A stretch of 64,000 nucleotides of DNA from Rahnella woolbedingensis (GTDB taxonomy: Bacteria > Pseudomonadota > Gammaproteobacteria > Enterobacterales > Enterobacteriaceae). Positions 1 to 9,304 of the stretch are shown one piece after another. The position numbers and the translations under genes are program-made. Below the pieces are notes generated by a model. The model was not told where the DNA came from and did not search any database. It saw nothing but the letters and a program-made list of their open reading frames with translations. The first letter of the stretch is position 1; every line of letters starts with the position of its first letter. The stretch lies in contig NZ_RAHH01000024.1 of assembly GCF_003602095.1 (NCBI RefSeq), positions 1 through 64,000 on the forward strand, in the 5' to 3' direction.

Positions 1-28
1 CGTTAAAATCACCGGCATCAGCGCTTAA
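1..28 (+). CDS. rplU: 50S ribosomal protein L21, C-terminal end only
   Basis: Codons from base 2 read VKITGISA and then TAA at 26-28, which is the C-terminus of enterobacterial ribosomal protein L21. The rest of the gene lies outside the window. It is followed after 18 bases by the normal rpmA ribosome site and start, as in the rplU-rpmA operon. Only eight residues are visible, so the call depends on this match plus the rpmA start behind it. Confidence 0.75.
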
Positions 29-46
29 GATTAGGAGAGCGGAACA

Positions 47-238
47 ATGGCACACAAAAAGGCTGGCGGCTCCACACTCTCAAACGCGCTATCAAGACCG
101 TGGCCAAAGGGAGAATTACTGATTGCCAGTGCGCTGGGTATTCATCCGTCGCTCATCTGGCCCAGTCGTTACTTCGATGCGAAGACACTAAAAATAATCG
201 AGCGTCGTTGCCGACCTGCGACTGACACGCGCACGTAG
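47..238 (+). pseudogene. Chimeric ORF: rpmA start fused in frame to the C-terminal part of SfsB/Nlp
   Basis: The 63-residue frame opens with MAHKKAGGST, the N-terminus of ribosomal protein L27 (rpmA), with a good ribosome site (AGGAGAG) and the rplU end just upstream. From residue 10 it becomes STLSNALSRPWPKGE and then a WPSRY motif. That is the DNA-binding C-terminal part of the Ner-like regulator SfsB (Nlp), which in E. coli begins this stretch near residue 35. L27 is normally about 85 residues and SfsB about 92, so both are truncated here. In related genomes rplU-rpmA and ispB-sfsB are divergent neighbours. An inversion between rpmA and sfsB would give exactly this product, and so would an assembly or amplification chimera near a contig end. 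A functional fusion is unlikely, because L27 would lose most of its body. Confidence 0.8.
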
Positions 239-260
239 AATCAGAGTTTCAGAAAGCAAA

Positions 261-288
261 AAAACCGCCGGATCGCTCTGGCGGTTTT
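261..288. terminator. Bidirectional terminator between the sfsB remnant and mdh
   Basis: The stem AAAACCGCC (261-269) pairs with GGCGGTTTT (280-288) around a 10-base loop. A-rich sequence precedes it and a T run follows, so it can end transcripts from both convergent sides. Confidence 0.85.
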
Positions 289-300
289 TGACTCAATGGC

Positions 301-1239
301 TTAGTTATTGATGAACTGCTCGCCTAACTCAATATCTTTACGCAGGATATCTAACATTGAGTCCAGAGATTGCTGCTCAAAAGCACTGAGCTTTCCGATG
401 CTGATAAGCTCGGATATGCCTTCTTTACCCAGGAGAACAGGCTGCGCAAAGAAACGGGCATGTTCGCCATTACCTTCTACATAAGCACATTCAACCACAT
501 TGCTTTCACCTTGTAAGGCACGTACCAGAGAAAGCCCGAAGCGTGCTGCGGCCTGTCCCATAGAAAGCGTGGCAGAACCGCCACCCGCTTTAGCCTCTAC
601 AACTTCTGTACCCGCGTTCTGAATACGCTTCGTCAGTGCTTCAGTTTCACTGTCACTGAAAGTGATGCCGGAAAGCTGAGATAATAATGGAAGGATAGTC
701 ACACCTGAGTGCCCGCCGATAACCGGTACCTCAATATCTTCAGGCTGCTTGCCCTTGAGCTCAGCAACAAAAGTATTGGAACGGATGGTATCCAGCGTTG
801 TAACACCAAACAGTTTGTTTTTGTCGTACACACCTGCATTTTTCAGCACTTCTGCCGCAATCGCTACTGTTGTATTGACTGGGTTAGTGATGATACCGAT
901 GCAGGCTTTCGGGCAGGTGCTGGCGACTTGCTGAATAAGATTACGAACAATCCCCGCATTCACGTTGAACAGATCAGAACGGTCCATGCCAGGCTTACGG
1001 GCGACCCCAGCAGAAATCAGAACGATGTCCGCACCCACTAAAGCGGGTTTCGCATCTTCACCGCAAAAACCTTTAATTTTGACTGCTGTGGGGATATGAC
1101 TGAGATCGACAGCGACACCCGGAGTGACCGGAGCGATATCATATAATGAGAGTTCGGAACCGGAAGGTAGCTGGGTCTTGAGCAGAAGCGCGAGGGCTTG
1201 ACCGATACCGCCCGCAGCACCGAGAACTGCAACTTTCAT
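301..1239 (-). CDS. mdh: Malate dehydrogenase, NAD-dependent
   Basis: This 312-residue enzyme interconverts malate and oxaloacetate with NAD in the TCA cycle. The Rossmann loop GAAGGIG is at residues 7-13. Substrate arginines R81 and R87 (RKPGMDR), N119, R153 and the catalytic H177 (GGHSG) sit at the same numbers as in the E. coli enzyme. The start is placed at 1239 (MKVAVLG) rather than at an ATG seven codons upstream. AGGAG lies just before it and the length then equals the E. coli protein. It is convergent with the sfsB remnant and divergent from argR. A CRP-like palindrome lies 52 bases upstream, consistent with the known CRP activation of mdh. Confidence 0.97.
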   Translation of the reverse strand: MKVAVLGAAGGIGQALALLLKTQLPSGSELSLYDIAPVTPGVAVDLSHIPTAVKIKGFCGEDAKPALVGADIVLISAGVARKPGMDRSDLFNVNAGIVRNLIQQVASTCPKACIGIITNPVNTTVAIAAEVLKNAGVYDKNKLFGVTTLDTIRSNTFVAELKGKQPEDIEVPVIGGHSGVTILPLLSQLSGITFSDSETEALTKRIQNAGTEVVEAKAGGGSATLSMGQAAARFGLSLVRALQGESNVVECAYVEGNGEHARFFAQPVLLGKEGISELISIGKLSAFEQQSLDSMLDILRKDIELGEQFINN

Positions 1240-1290
1240 CCTATACTCCTTTTTTATCATTAACTTATAAGTGTCGTGGAATTATTTTAG

Positions 1291-1306
1291 TGTGACATTA
1301 ATCACT
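1291..1306. promoter_or_regulatory. Candidate CRP site upstream of mdh
   Basis: TGTGACATTAATCACT matches the CRP consensus TGTGA-N6-TCACA at nine of ten defined bases. It lies about 50 bases upstream of the mdh start codon, in the mdh-argR intergenic region. CRP control of mdh is established in E. coli; binding here is inferred. Confidence 0.65.
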
Positions 1307-2176
<870 letters not shown>

Positions 2177-2217
2177 TCTGCCTCATTTTGAACCCACCAC
2201 AGCACCTTTTCTATGCC

Positions 2218-2248
2218 TGAGGTCTGAAGAACACTCTTTCTGACCTCA
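2218..2248 (+). terminator. Possible argR terminator
   Basis: TGAGGTC (2218-2224) pairs with GACCTCA (2242-2248), and the inner bases GAAGA/TTTC may extend the stem. It is followed by TCCTTATTTTATC, a broken T tract. It lies 41 bases past the argR stop. Confidence 0.45.
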
Positions 2249-2646
2249 TCCTTATTTTATCTTTCCAAATCATCCTGGCATTTTCGTAAAAACCCGGCCT
2301 TCTCCTGCTCACGTTTGCCTCGCTTATCGCAGTATTCACTGTTAACACCCTTAACAAGCTTCACAAACACGTCACAGAAACATTTCAACGATGTGATTCA
2401 CTGCAAAATTAAGCACAAATAGTCAAATTCACTCAATACATTGATTTTACGAAAAATTAACATAAAAAGTTTACTTTTTATTCGTTTTTTATTCTTTTTA
2501 GTTATTAAAAATACACATAGGACGCACATAGAAACCTAAATAACTATTAGCTGGCTATTAATATTTATGGTTATTAGATGTATACTCATTTCCGTGGTGT
2601 GAAGCACCGGATAATGAAAACATAAAAAATCGACGAGGTTAAAATC
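2249..2646. other. AT-rich region upstream of yhcN
   Basis: No gene is recognised. Bases 2400-2580 are strikingly AT-rich with A and T tracts, a composition typical of bent, H-NS-bound promoter DNA. A -10-like TATACT is at 2581-2586, and GAGG precedes the yhcN start. The rest is unexplained. Confidence 0.4.
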
Positions 2647-2910
2647 ATGAAAGTTAAAACTACAATCGCAACGTTAAGCATTCTGTCTGCTCTGTCATTT
2701 GGCGTTTTTGCAGCACAACCTGTAACGCAGGAGCAAGCTTCAAATCTGCATTCAACCGGTATGATCAGCGTGAGCGGCGTCGCCGGCGCACCTTCTGATA
2801 TCCGTCAGGCACTGTCTGATAAAGCTGATGCCAAAGGCGCTAAAGCATTCCGCGTTATCGAAGTTCGCGAAGAAGGTAACTACCACGCTACCGCTGAAAT
2901 TTACCAATAA
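2647..2910 (+). CDS. yhcN: YhcN-type DUF1471 periplasmic stress protein, copy 1
   Basis: This 87-residue secreted protein belongs to the BhsA/McbA/YhcN (DUF1471) family. Residues 1-22 form a signal peptide ending FGVFA before AQP, and the DUF1471 domain follows with ISVSG, SDKADAKGAKAFRVIE and the terminal YHATAEIYQ. E. coli yhcN lies beside argR as here and is linked to acid and peroxide stress. The biochemical role is not known. A paralogue about two-thirds identical follows 200 bases downstream. Confidence 0.9.
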   Translation: MKVKTTIATLSILSALSFGVFAAQPVTQEQASNLHSTGMISVSGVAGAPSDIRQALSDKADAKGAKAFRVIEVREEGNYHATAEIYQ

Positions 2911-3110
2911 GTTCAGGTAGACGAAGCGAAGGGGCCTGAATGACTCGGGCCCGCGCAATGCGCATTAAGACGGATTTGTCACTGCATCATCAGCGTTCCC
3001 GTAGGCTTTATGCACTCCCGAACCCGATATCACAGTTCTGATGAATCCAGACCTCAATCGACGTTGCTCTCGAAATAATCTAACAACGTCAGTGAATTCA
3101 GGAAATTATC

Positions 3111-3374
3111 ATGAAAATTATTACTACTATTGCCGCCCTTAGCCTGATATCAGCTGTTTCTTTCGGTGCATCAGCCGCTCAGCTGGTCACTCATCAGCAG
3201 GCAGAAAATCTACAGCCTATGGGCACAATCAGCGTTAGCGGCGTCGTGGGTGTTCCGACTGATATCCACCAGCAACTGTCTGATAAAGCCGACAGTAAAG
3301 GTGCTAAATCTTTCCGCGTGATAGAAGCCCATAACAACGGCGCTTATCATGCCACAGCAGAAATCTACCAGTAA
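3111..3374 (+). CDS. YhcN-type DUF1471 periplasmic stress protein, copy 2
   Basis: This second DUF1471 protein is also 87 residues, with its own signal peptide (cleavage likely after GASA) and its own ribosome site (AGGAAATTATC before ATG). By direct comparison about 59 of 87 residues match copy 1. The core ISVSG, LSDKAD, GAK and the final YHATAEIYQ are kept. Differences cluster in the leader and around residues 28-39 and 73-78. It occupies the place where E. coli carries yhcO (barstar-like). It probably arose by local duplication and then diverged. Confidence 0.87.
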   Translation: MKIITTIAALSLISAVSFGASAAQLVTHQQAENLQPMGTISVSGVVGVPTDIHQQLSDKADSKGAKSFRVIEAHNNGAYHATAEIYQ

Positions 3375-3441
3375 GATTTCTGAGTAAGTCCCTGATACAA
3401 AGCCACTGTTTGAGTATTTTTTGAATTAGCGTTACCGGGTT

Positions 3442-3601
3442 TCAACAGCCACCATTTGAAGAAATACAGCGAAAAAATACTGCGCTGTTGAGGCTGGAAG
3501 GAGAGCTGACACTGCCACTGCCGGGCTCTCCGGCTAACGATACCCTCGTCGTCCTGTCCGACGACACCCTTTGGCCCTCAATTTTTTGAGGGCTTTTTTT
3601 T
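3442..3601 (+). ncRNA. Candidate structured RNA or gene remnant ending in a strong terminator
   Basis: Four stem-loops follow one another on the + strand: TCAACAGC/GCTGTTGA (3442-3449 with 3484-3491), GCCGG/CCGGC (3520-3534), GTCGTC/GACGAC (3548-3565) and the terminator at 3574-3593. No annotated + strand gene ends within 200 bases. It could be a small RNA or a long 3' untranslated region of yhcN copy 2. Alternatively it is a decayed gene: the frame ending at the TGA inside the terminator stem reads about 54 enteric-looking codons back to an upstream stop, but has no ATG or GTG with a ribosome site. I recognise neither an RNA family nor a protein. Confidence 0.35.
3574..3601 (+). terminator. 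Strong rho-independent terminator
   Basis: GCCCTCAA (3574-3581) and TTGAGGGC (3586-3593) form a perfect 8-bp stem with a TTTT loop, followed by a run of T. It ends a + strand transcript converging on mpl. Confidence 0.9.
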
Positions 3602-3633
3602 GGTTCAAATAGTCCTCCGGGCGCGTAACAGGC

Positions 3634-3659
3634 AAAAAAAAGCACAGCCGGAGCTGCGC
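3634..3659 (-). terminator. mpl terminator
   Basis: On the minus strand GCGCAG pairs with CTGTGC (one G-T wobble) around CTCCGG, followed by eight T. It lies 23 bases after the mpl stop. Confidence 0.8.
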
Positions 3660-3681
3660 CTGTTTCTATCAACTGACGGTT

Positions 3682-5067
3682 TTACAGCTGTTGCACCGCC
3701 TGGGCTTTGGTTGCCAGTGCCGTCAGCAGTTTGCCGTGAATGCCACCAAAACCCCCGTTGCTCATCACCAGAATATGATCGCCAGGCTGAGAAGCCTTCA
3801 TCACCATATCCACCAGCGAATCCACATCTGCGCTCCAGTGTGCTGGCTGAATGCAATGTTCAGCCACTTCAGCCACCTGCCACGGAATATGCTGCGGCTG
3901 TAACAGGAAGACTTCATCAGCACGACCCAGTGACGGCGCCAGTTCATTCTTACTCATCCCCATTTTCATGGTGTTTGAGCGAGGTTCGAGCACCGCAAGA
4001 ATGCGCGCAGTCCCGCCAACTTTGCTACGTAAGGCAGAAAGCGTGGCCAGAATAGCGGTCGGATGGTGAGCGAAATCGTCATATACACTGACACCATTTT
4101 CAACACCGCGAAGCTCCAGGCGGCGACGGGCATTGATAAATTCACCCAACGCTTTGCAGGCATCTTCCGGTTTAACGCCAACATGGCGGGCAGCGGCAAT
4201 GGCCATCAAACCGTTATGCATGTTGTGTTCGCCAACCAGGTTCCAGTTAACCTGACCGACCACTTCACCGTGCAGATACACCTCGAAAGCACTGGCGTCT
4301 GGCGTCAGTTTTTTCGCATCCCATGCACAATTTTCAGTTTCACCGGCAAACTCCTGCTCACTCCAGCAGCCCATCGCCATCACTTGTTTCAATGGTGTGT
4401 CGTTTTCAGGCAGAATAATTTTGCCTTTGCCCGGCACCAGACGCACAAGATGGTGGAACTGTTTCTGAATGGCCTTGAGGTCGTCGAAGATATCAGCGTG
4501 GTCGAACTCGAGATTATTGAGTACCAAAGTACGCGGGCTGTAATGAACGAATTTAGATCGTTTATCAAAGAACGCGCAGTCGTATTCGTCTGCTTCCAGC
4601 ACCATAAAAGGGCTGTTACCCAGACGCGCAGACACGTCGAAGTTCCCCGGCACGCCGCCAATAACATAGCCCGGCTCATAGCCACAGGCTTCGAGGATCC
4701 ACGTCACCATTCCCGCCGTCGTCGTTTTGCCGTGTGTACCCGCTACAGCAATAACCCAGCGTCCGGGAAGAACGTGATCATGCAGCCATTGTGGCCCTGA
4801 AACATAAGGGATCCCCTGTTCCAGCACGGCCTCGACGCACGGGTTACCACGCGTCATAGCGTTACCGATAATGACCAGATCAGGATGCGAGTCGAGCTGT
4901 GCAGGATCGTAGCCCTGGATCAGGTCGATCCCCTGATTTTCCAGAAGCGTACTCATCGGTGGATAAACGTTGTTGTCCGAACCGGTGACCTGATGCCCCT
5001 GAGCACGTGCCAGCATCGCCAGCCCGCCCATGAACGTGCCGCAAATCCCAAGAATATGAATGCGCAT
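3682..5067 (-). CDS. mpl: UDP-N-acetylmuramate:L-alanyl-gamma-D-glutamyl-meso-diaminopimelate ligase
   Basis: Mpl (461 residues) reattaches the tripeptide recovered from old peptidoglycan to UDP-MurNAc, so cell-wall peptides are recycled. It belongs to the Mur ligase family. The N-terminal nucleotide-sugar domain begins MRIHILGICGTFMGG, the ATP loop GTHGKTTT is at residues 110-117, and Mur central and C-terminal domains follow. Length is close to the E. coli protein (457). It diverges from fbp, the same neighbour as in E. coli, with 166 bases between the two starts. Confidence 0.96.
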   Translation of the reverse strand: MRIHILGICGTFMGGLAMLARAQGHQVTGSDNNVYPPMSTLLENQGIDLIQGYDPAQLDSHPDLVIIGNAMTRGNPCVEAVLEQGIPYVSGPQWLHDHVLPGRWVIAVAGTHGKTTTAGMVTWILEACGYEPGYVIGGVPGNFDVSARLGNSPFMVLEADEYDCAFFDKRSKFVHYSPRTLVLNNLEFDHADIFDDLKAIQKQFHHLVRLVPGKGKIILPENDTPLKQVMAMGCWSEQEFAGETENCAWDAKKLTPDASAFEVYLHGEVVGQVNWNLVGEHNMHNGLMAIAAARHVGVKPEDACKALGEFINARRRLELRGVENGVSVYDDFAHHPTAILATLSALRSKVGGTARILAVLEPRSNTMKMGMSKNELAPSLGRADEVFLLQPQHIPWQVAEVAEHCIQPAHWSADVDSLVDMVMKASQPGDHILVMSNGGFGGIHGKLLTALATKAQAVQQL

Positions 5068-5233
5068 ATATTTTCCATTGATGCCTTTAAGTCAGCCGCT
5101 ATTCTACCGCTCAGATTCCTCCAGAGAAATGGATTTGCCTATGATTCGTCCATATATTTGGGCTAAACTGCTCTCGCTCTTGTGAAATTTTTATTAACGT
5201 ACCGTTATCTATCCTCGATTCAGGGAAAGTGTC

Positions 5234-6238
5234 ATGAAAACGTTAGGCGAATTTATTGTTGAAAAGCAGCACGATTTTCCACATGCAACAGGTGAACTGA
5301 CAGCGTTGCTTTCAGCGATAAAACTCGGCGCCAAAATCATTCACCGCGACATCAATAAAGCGGGTCTGGTTGATATTCTGGGCACCAGCGGTGCAGAGAA
5401 TGTGCAGGGTGAAGTGCAGATGAAACTCGATCTGTACGCAAATGAAAAACTAAAAGCTGCCATGAAGGCGCGCGGTGAAATTGCCGGTATCGCGTCAGAA
5501 GAAGAAGACGAGATTGTTATTTTCGAGGGCGAACGCGCTGAAAATGCAAAATACGTGATTTTGATGGATCCGCTGGATGGTTCCTCCAATATCGACGTTA
5601 ACGTCTCCGTCGGTACCATCTTCTCCATTTACCGTCGTACTACCCCGTTGGGTCAGCCTGTTACTGAAGCTGATTTCCTGCAACCGGGGAATCGTCAGGT
5701 TGCCGCAGGTTACGTCGTGTATGGTTCTTCTACCATGCTGGTGTACACCACCGGTGCTGGCGTCCATGCCTTTACTTATGATCCTTCTCTCGGTGTATTC
5801 TGCCTCTCTCACGAAAAAGTCTGTTTCCCTAAAAAAGGCAACATGTACTCGATCAACGAAGGTAACTACATCAAGTTCCCTCTTGGCGTTAAACAATACA
5901 TCAAGTATTGCCAGGAGCAGGATGAAGCTACGCAACGCCCTTATACTTCACGTTATATCGGCTCGCTGGTTGCAGACTTCCACCGTAACCTGCTGAAAGG
6001 CGGCATTTATATTTACCCAAGCACCGCCAACTATCCGAATGGAAAACTGCGTTTGCTGTATGAATGCAACCCGATAGCTTTCCTTGCGGAGCAGGCGGGT
6101 GGCAAAGCCAGTGACGGGAAAAATCGTATTCTGGATATCGTTCCGCATAAACTGCATGAACGTGCGCCGTTTTTTGTTGGTAACACCTCAATGGTGGAAG
6201 ATGCAGAACGCTTTATCGCTCAATTCCCGGATGAATAA
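5234..6238 (+). CDS. fbp: Fructose-1,6-bisphosphatase class I
   Basis: This 334-residue enzyme hydrolyses fructose 1,6-bisphosphate to fructose 6-phosphate, the committed step of gluconeogenesis. Metal ligands appear in the EEEDE cluster near residues 89-93 and in DPLDGSSN at 112-119. The substrate-binding stretch [10 protein letters not shown] and the AEQAGG motif follow in the C-terminal third. Length matches E. coli Fbp (332). It is a single gene with a ribosome site (CAGGGAAAG) before ATG and a shared terminator with the convergent chemoreceptor. Confidence 0.97.
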   Translation: MKTLGEFIVEKQHDFPHATGELTALLSAIKLGAKIIHRDINKAGLVDILGTSGAENVQGEVQMKLDLYANEKLKAAMKARGEIAGIASEEEDEIVIFEGERAENAKYVILMDPLDGSSNIDVNVSVGTIFSIYRRTTPLGQPVTEADFLQPGNRQVAAGYVVYGSSTMLVYTTGAGVHAFTYDPSLGVFCLSHEKVCFPKKGNMYSINEGNYIKFPLGVKQYIKYCQEQDEATQRPYTSRYIGSLVADFHRNLLKGGIYIYPSTANYPNGKLRLLYECNPIAFLAEQAGGKASDGKNRILDIVPHKLHERAPFFVGNTSMVEDAERFIAQFPDE

Positions 6239-6324
6239 TCATACTCGCCTCAAAAAAATCATCGAAGAATGAACGTGATACCTGTGTAACCTTGCATTGC
6301 GCCAGATACAAAAATTAAATGTAC

Positions 6325-6348
6325 AAAGGTGGCTTCTCAGCCACCTTT
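6325..6348. terminator. Bidirectional terminator between fbp and a chemoreceptor gene
   Basis: AAAGGTGGCT (6325-6334) pairs perfectly with AGCCACCTTT (6339-6348) across a 4-base loop. T follows on the + side and T-rich sequence follows on the minus side. Confidence 0.88.
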
Positions 6349-6384
6349 TCTTTATTCAGCCCGATTCAGCCCGACAGTCAGAAA

Positions 6385-7956
6385 TCAGAACTGACCGGCA
6401 CGGTTGAGTTTAAAGACCGCCATACTTTCAGCCAGCAACTGCGCCTGCTCTTCCAGAGAACGCGTGGCCGCTGTCGCCTGTTCCACCAGCGCCGCATTCT
6501 GCTGTGCCACCTGATCCATCTGGGTAATCGCCACGTTCACCTGCTCGATGCCGTGAGTCTGTTCGGTGGTTGCAATCGAAATCTCTCGCATCAGGCTGGT
6601 CACACGCGTCACTTCGCTGGAGATTTCCAGCATCGTATCAGCGGCCGATTTCACCATCTCCGACCCTTCAGAAACCCGGCTCTCAGAATCAACAATCAAC
6701 TCTTTGATTTCTTTGGCAGATTGCGCACTGCGTTGCGCCAGACTGCGCACTTCGCCGGCTACCACCGCAAAACCGCGCCCCTGCTCGCCCGCTCTCGCTG
6801 CTTCGACGGCGGCATTCAGCGCCAGAATATTGGTCTGGAATGCGATACCGTCGATAACGGTAATAATGTCGCCGATGCGTTTTGAGCTGTCAGTGATGCC
6901 CTGCATTTTATCCATAACCTTATGCACGACTTCGCTGCCCTTACCGGCAATCACTGACACGCTTTGCGCCAGCTGATTCGCCTGTTCGGAATTCGCGGCA
7001 TTCATACGCACGGTCGATGTCAGCTGTTCCATGCTCGCGGCGGTTTCCTCGAGCGACGCGGCGGATTCTTCCGTGCGCTGCGCCAGATGTACGTTGCCAG
7101 CAGCCAGCTCACGGGAACCGACATCAATCTGGTTTCCGGCATCGCGCACGCGTCCGACAGACTCAACCAGTGAATCCTGCATCTGTTTCATCGCTTTCAG
7201 CAAACGCCCCATCTCATTATTGCGGGAATCATCAATATCATGAGTCAGGTCGCCTTTAGCGATGTATTCCAGCTGAGCGATAGAGAAATTCAGCGGATGC
7301 ATGATAATTTTCTGCAGGGCAAACCAGGCCAGTACCGCGATAATCAGCGCAATGATGAAAGCCACAACAATCACTGTCAGCTGGATACGCGCGTTGGCGC
7401 GGGCCTGTTCGATGCGCTTGCTGGTGTTATCGACCGCATAAGCACGAAAATCTGCCAGCGCTTTGTCATAAGCATTGCTGTAAGGGGTGATTTTGTTTTC
7501 CAGCACATCATAATAACCGTCTGCACTTTGCGCCTGAATCGCCGCCAGCAGCGGTACTAAACCGTTAGCTTTGTACGCGTCGTAGGTTTTCTTCACAGCG
7601 TCAGATAATTCTCTGCCCTGCTGAGTTTCATCCTGAATACTGACAAATTTCGCCAGATCGGTATCAGCCTGTTTGATATAACCGGCAATGCGGTCGGCAG
7701 TCGTTTTAGCATCATCCATCATGCCAATTTCCAGCTGGCGCACGGCCACACCGCTGGCGACACGTGTACGCAGCGAGAAGCTGTAGCTGTCGGCCAGCGA
7801 ACCAAGTTCATCGCCCTGAAGCTGATTAATCTTTTGCAGGGAAGTGGCACCTTGCCTGATAGCGTTGGTACCCAGCACGCTAACCAGCAGTAAAATCAAC
7901 GTCATAAATACCAGCAAACCGATCAGACCGGCTTTTACGCTCAACTTATTCAACAT
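6385..7956 (-). CDS. Methyl-accepting chemotaxis protein with a four-helix-bundle-type sensor
   Basis: This 523-residue transmembrane chemoreceptor has a first membrane segment at about residues 10-31 and a periplasmic helical domain of about 160 residues. The second membrane segment ([17 protein letters not shown]) is near 194-212, followed by HAMP and a long signalling coiled coil. The hairpin tip ([27 protein letters not shown]) that contacts CheA/CheW is intact. The C-terminus is FKLNRAGQF and lacks the NWE-T-F pentapeptide of Tar and Tsr, so it probably relies on other receptors for CheR recruitment. The ligand cannot be read from sequence. It sits between fbp and ppa, where E. coli has no receptor, and a sigma-28-like promoter precedes it. 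Confidence 0.93.
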   Translation of the reverse strand: MLNKLSVKAGLIGLLVFMTLILLLVSVLGTNAIRQGATSLQKINQLQGDELGSLADSYSFSLRTRVASGVAVRQLEIGMMDDAKTTADRIAGYIKQADTDLAKFVSIQDETQQGRELSDAVKKTYDAYKANGLVPLLAAIQAQSADGYYDVLENKITPYSNAYDKALADFRAYAVDNTSKRIEQARANARIQLTVIVVAFIIALIIAVLAWFALQKIIMHPLNFSIAQLEYIAKGDLTHDIDDSRNNEMGRLLKAMKQMQDSLVESVGRVRDAGNQIDVGSRELAAGNVHLAQRTEESAASLEETAASMEQLTSTVRMNAANSEQANQLAQSVSVIAGKGSEVVHKVMDKMQGITDSSKRIGDIITVIDGIAFQTNILALNAAVEAARAGEQGRGFAVVAGEVRSLAQRSAQSAKEIKELIVDSESRVSEGSEMVKSAADTMLEISSEVTRVTSLMREISIATTEQTHGIEQVNVAITQMDQVAQQNAALVEQATAATRSLEEQAQLLAESMAVFKLNRAGQF

Positions 7957-8042
7957 ACGATGTTATCCAGCTATTCAGGTGAAAAGAGATACTTCCGGTG
8001 AGGTAGGGATCAGGTGATTCCTGATTTTTTGTTTGAATATTG

Positions 8043-8069
8043 TTATCGGCAACGGACTCGATATCTTGA
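8043..8069 (-). promoter_or_regulatory. Sigma-28 (FliA) promoter for the chemoreceptor gene
   Basis: On the minus strand GCCGATAA (8043-8050) equals the sigma-28 -10 consensus. Eleven bases upstream TCAAGATA (8062-8069) matches TAAAGTTT at five of eight positions. It lies 87 bases before the start codon, so the receptor is expected to be expressed with flagellar class 3 genes. Confidence 0.75.
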
Positions 8070-8226
8070 TAAGAAAAGTAAAAACAGGCAGTTACACGGT
8101 AAAGCACCGGATGAGTAAATTTTACTGCCACCGGAGAAGATTTTGCGGCACCTTCGCAGCAGGTCGTGCCGGAAAATGCGCTGAGAGGTTCTGACGAAAA
8201 GGGCGGGAATTCGCGGGAGAGTTGGC

Positions 8227-8232
8227 TATAAT
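8227..8232 (+). promoter_or_regulatory. Likely ppa -10 element
   Basis: A perfect TATAAT lies 41 bases upstream of the ppa start. The corresponding -35 is poor (CGGGAA at 17-base spacing). The rest of the 7957-8272 gap holds the sigma-28 promoter and nothing else that I recognise. Confidence 0.55.
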
Positions 8233-8272
8233 GTGCGGCACTCTATTCCTGGTTCAACGAAGGAAACCAACC

Positions 8273-8803
8273 ATGAGCTTACTGAATGTCCCGGCGGGCA
8301 AAGAACTGCCAGAAGATATCTATGTCGTTATCGAAATCCCTGCAAATGCAGACCCAATCAAGTACGAAGTGGATAAAGATACCGGCGCGCTGTTTGTAGA
8401 TCGTTTCATGTCTACAGCGATGTTCTATCCGTGCAACTACGGTTACATCAACCACACTCTGTCTCTGGATGGCGACCCGGTTGACGTTCTGGTTCCAACT
8501 CCATACCCGCTGCAACCAGGTTCTGTGATCCGCTGCCGCCCTGTCGGCATGCTGAAAATGACCGACGAAGCCGGTGAAGATGCGAAACTGGTTGCTGTTC
8601 CGCACACCAAACTGAGCAAAGAATACGATCACATCAAAGATGTGAACGACCTGCCAGAACTGCTGCGCGGCCAGATCACCCACTTCTTCGAGCAATACAA
8701 AGCGCTGGAAAAAGGCAAATGGGTAAAAGTTGACGGTTGGGCTGACGCTGCTGCAGCAAAAGCTGAAATCGTGACGTCTTTCGAACGTGCTAAAAACAAA
8801 TAA
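8273..8803 (+). CDS. ppa: Inorganic pyrophosphatase, family I
   Basis: Ppa (176 residues) hydrolyses pyrophosphate to phosphate in the cytoplasm and so drives biosynthetic reactions. The family signature D-G-D-P-V-D is at residues 66-71, with NYGYIN just before it. The start at 8273 ([11 protein letters not shown], preceded by AAGGA) is preferred over an in-frame ATG 17 codons upstream because it gives the E. coli length and N-terminus. It is monocistronic with its own terminator. Confidence 0.97.
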   Translation: MSLLNVPAGKELPEDIYVVIEIPANADPIKYEVDKDTGALFVDRFMSTAMFYPCNYGYINHTLSLDGDPVDVLVPTPYPLQPGSVIRCRPVGMLKMTDEAGEDAKLVAVPHTKLSKEYDHIKDVNDLPELLRGQITHFFEQYKALEKGKWVKVDGWADAAAAKAEIVTSFERAKNK

Positions 8804-8840
8804 GCCTTCAGCTGTTTGAATAACTGCCTTTTGAATAAAA

Positions 8841-8864
8841 AAACACCGCCAGATGGCGGTGTTT
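8841..8864. terminator. Bidirectional terminator between ppa and ytfP
   Basis: AAACACCGCC (8841-8850) and GGCGGTGTTT (8855-8864) make a perfect 10-bp stem with loop AGAT, followed by T on the + side and by TTTTATTC on the minus side. Confidence 0.92.
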
Positions 8865-8919
8865 TTTTATGTATTAAGCGTTGTCAGACAACGATTATTT
8901 TTAGACGACCTTGCTCAGA

Positions 8920-9273
8920 TTACTCACTGACCGCTTCGTTACGCTTCACCCAGTCTCCACCTTCTATTCTCGGCACACCGTCCAGTGAGCGAATATAGAG
9001 GTAAATCCAGGCGCTGCCATAAGGTGTCGAAATCAGCTCACGACGGTAATCCTTGGTGTTACTTTTCAGCTCATCCAACTCAGCCATGATTGACGAGTTA
9101 ATGCGGTAAACTTCGCAATAGACTTTGCCTTCCCCTGGAATAACAGCAGGATAGTGGCCCAGATTATACAGGGCATACCCTTCCAGCTCATGGTCACCCA
9201 ACCATTGAGCATTCGTCATCCAATGACTGTTGCCTTGCTTGCGTCGCAGACTACCGTAAACAATTATTCGCAT
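8920..9273 (-). CDS. ytfP: YtfP, gamma-glutamylcyclotransferase-like protein
   Basis: This 117-residue protein has the gamma-glutamylcyclotransferase-like fold, marked by the N-terminal VYGSLRRKQGN and the later YGSAWIYLY. The physiological substrate of E. coli YtfP is not established. The start at 9273 (MRIIVYGSL) matches the E. coli N-terminus. An upstream ATG at 9315 would overlap the tamB end by 11 bases and add 14 non-conserved residues. The ribosome site is weak, which fits translational coupling to tamB 31 bases upstream. Confidence 0.88.
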   Translation of the reverse strand: MRIIVYGSLRRKQGNSHWMTNAQWLGDHELEGYALYNLGHYPAVIPGEGKVYCEVYRINSSIMAELDELKSNTKDYRRELISTPYGSAWIYLYIRSLDGVPRIEGGDWVKRNEAVSE

Positions 9274-9304
9274 GTTTATATTCGTATAGTAAAAGTCACA
9301 TGAA

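Noticed and set aside
4063-4800. 245-codon open frame antisense to mpl
   Set aside because: It lies wholly within mpl, has no recognisable domain, and arises from codon bias on the other strand.
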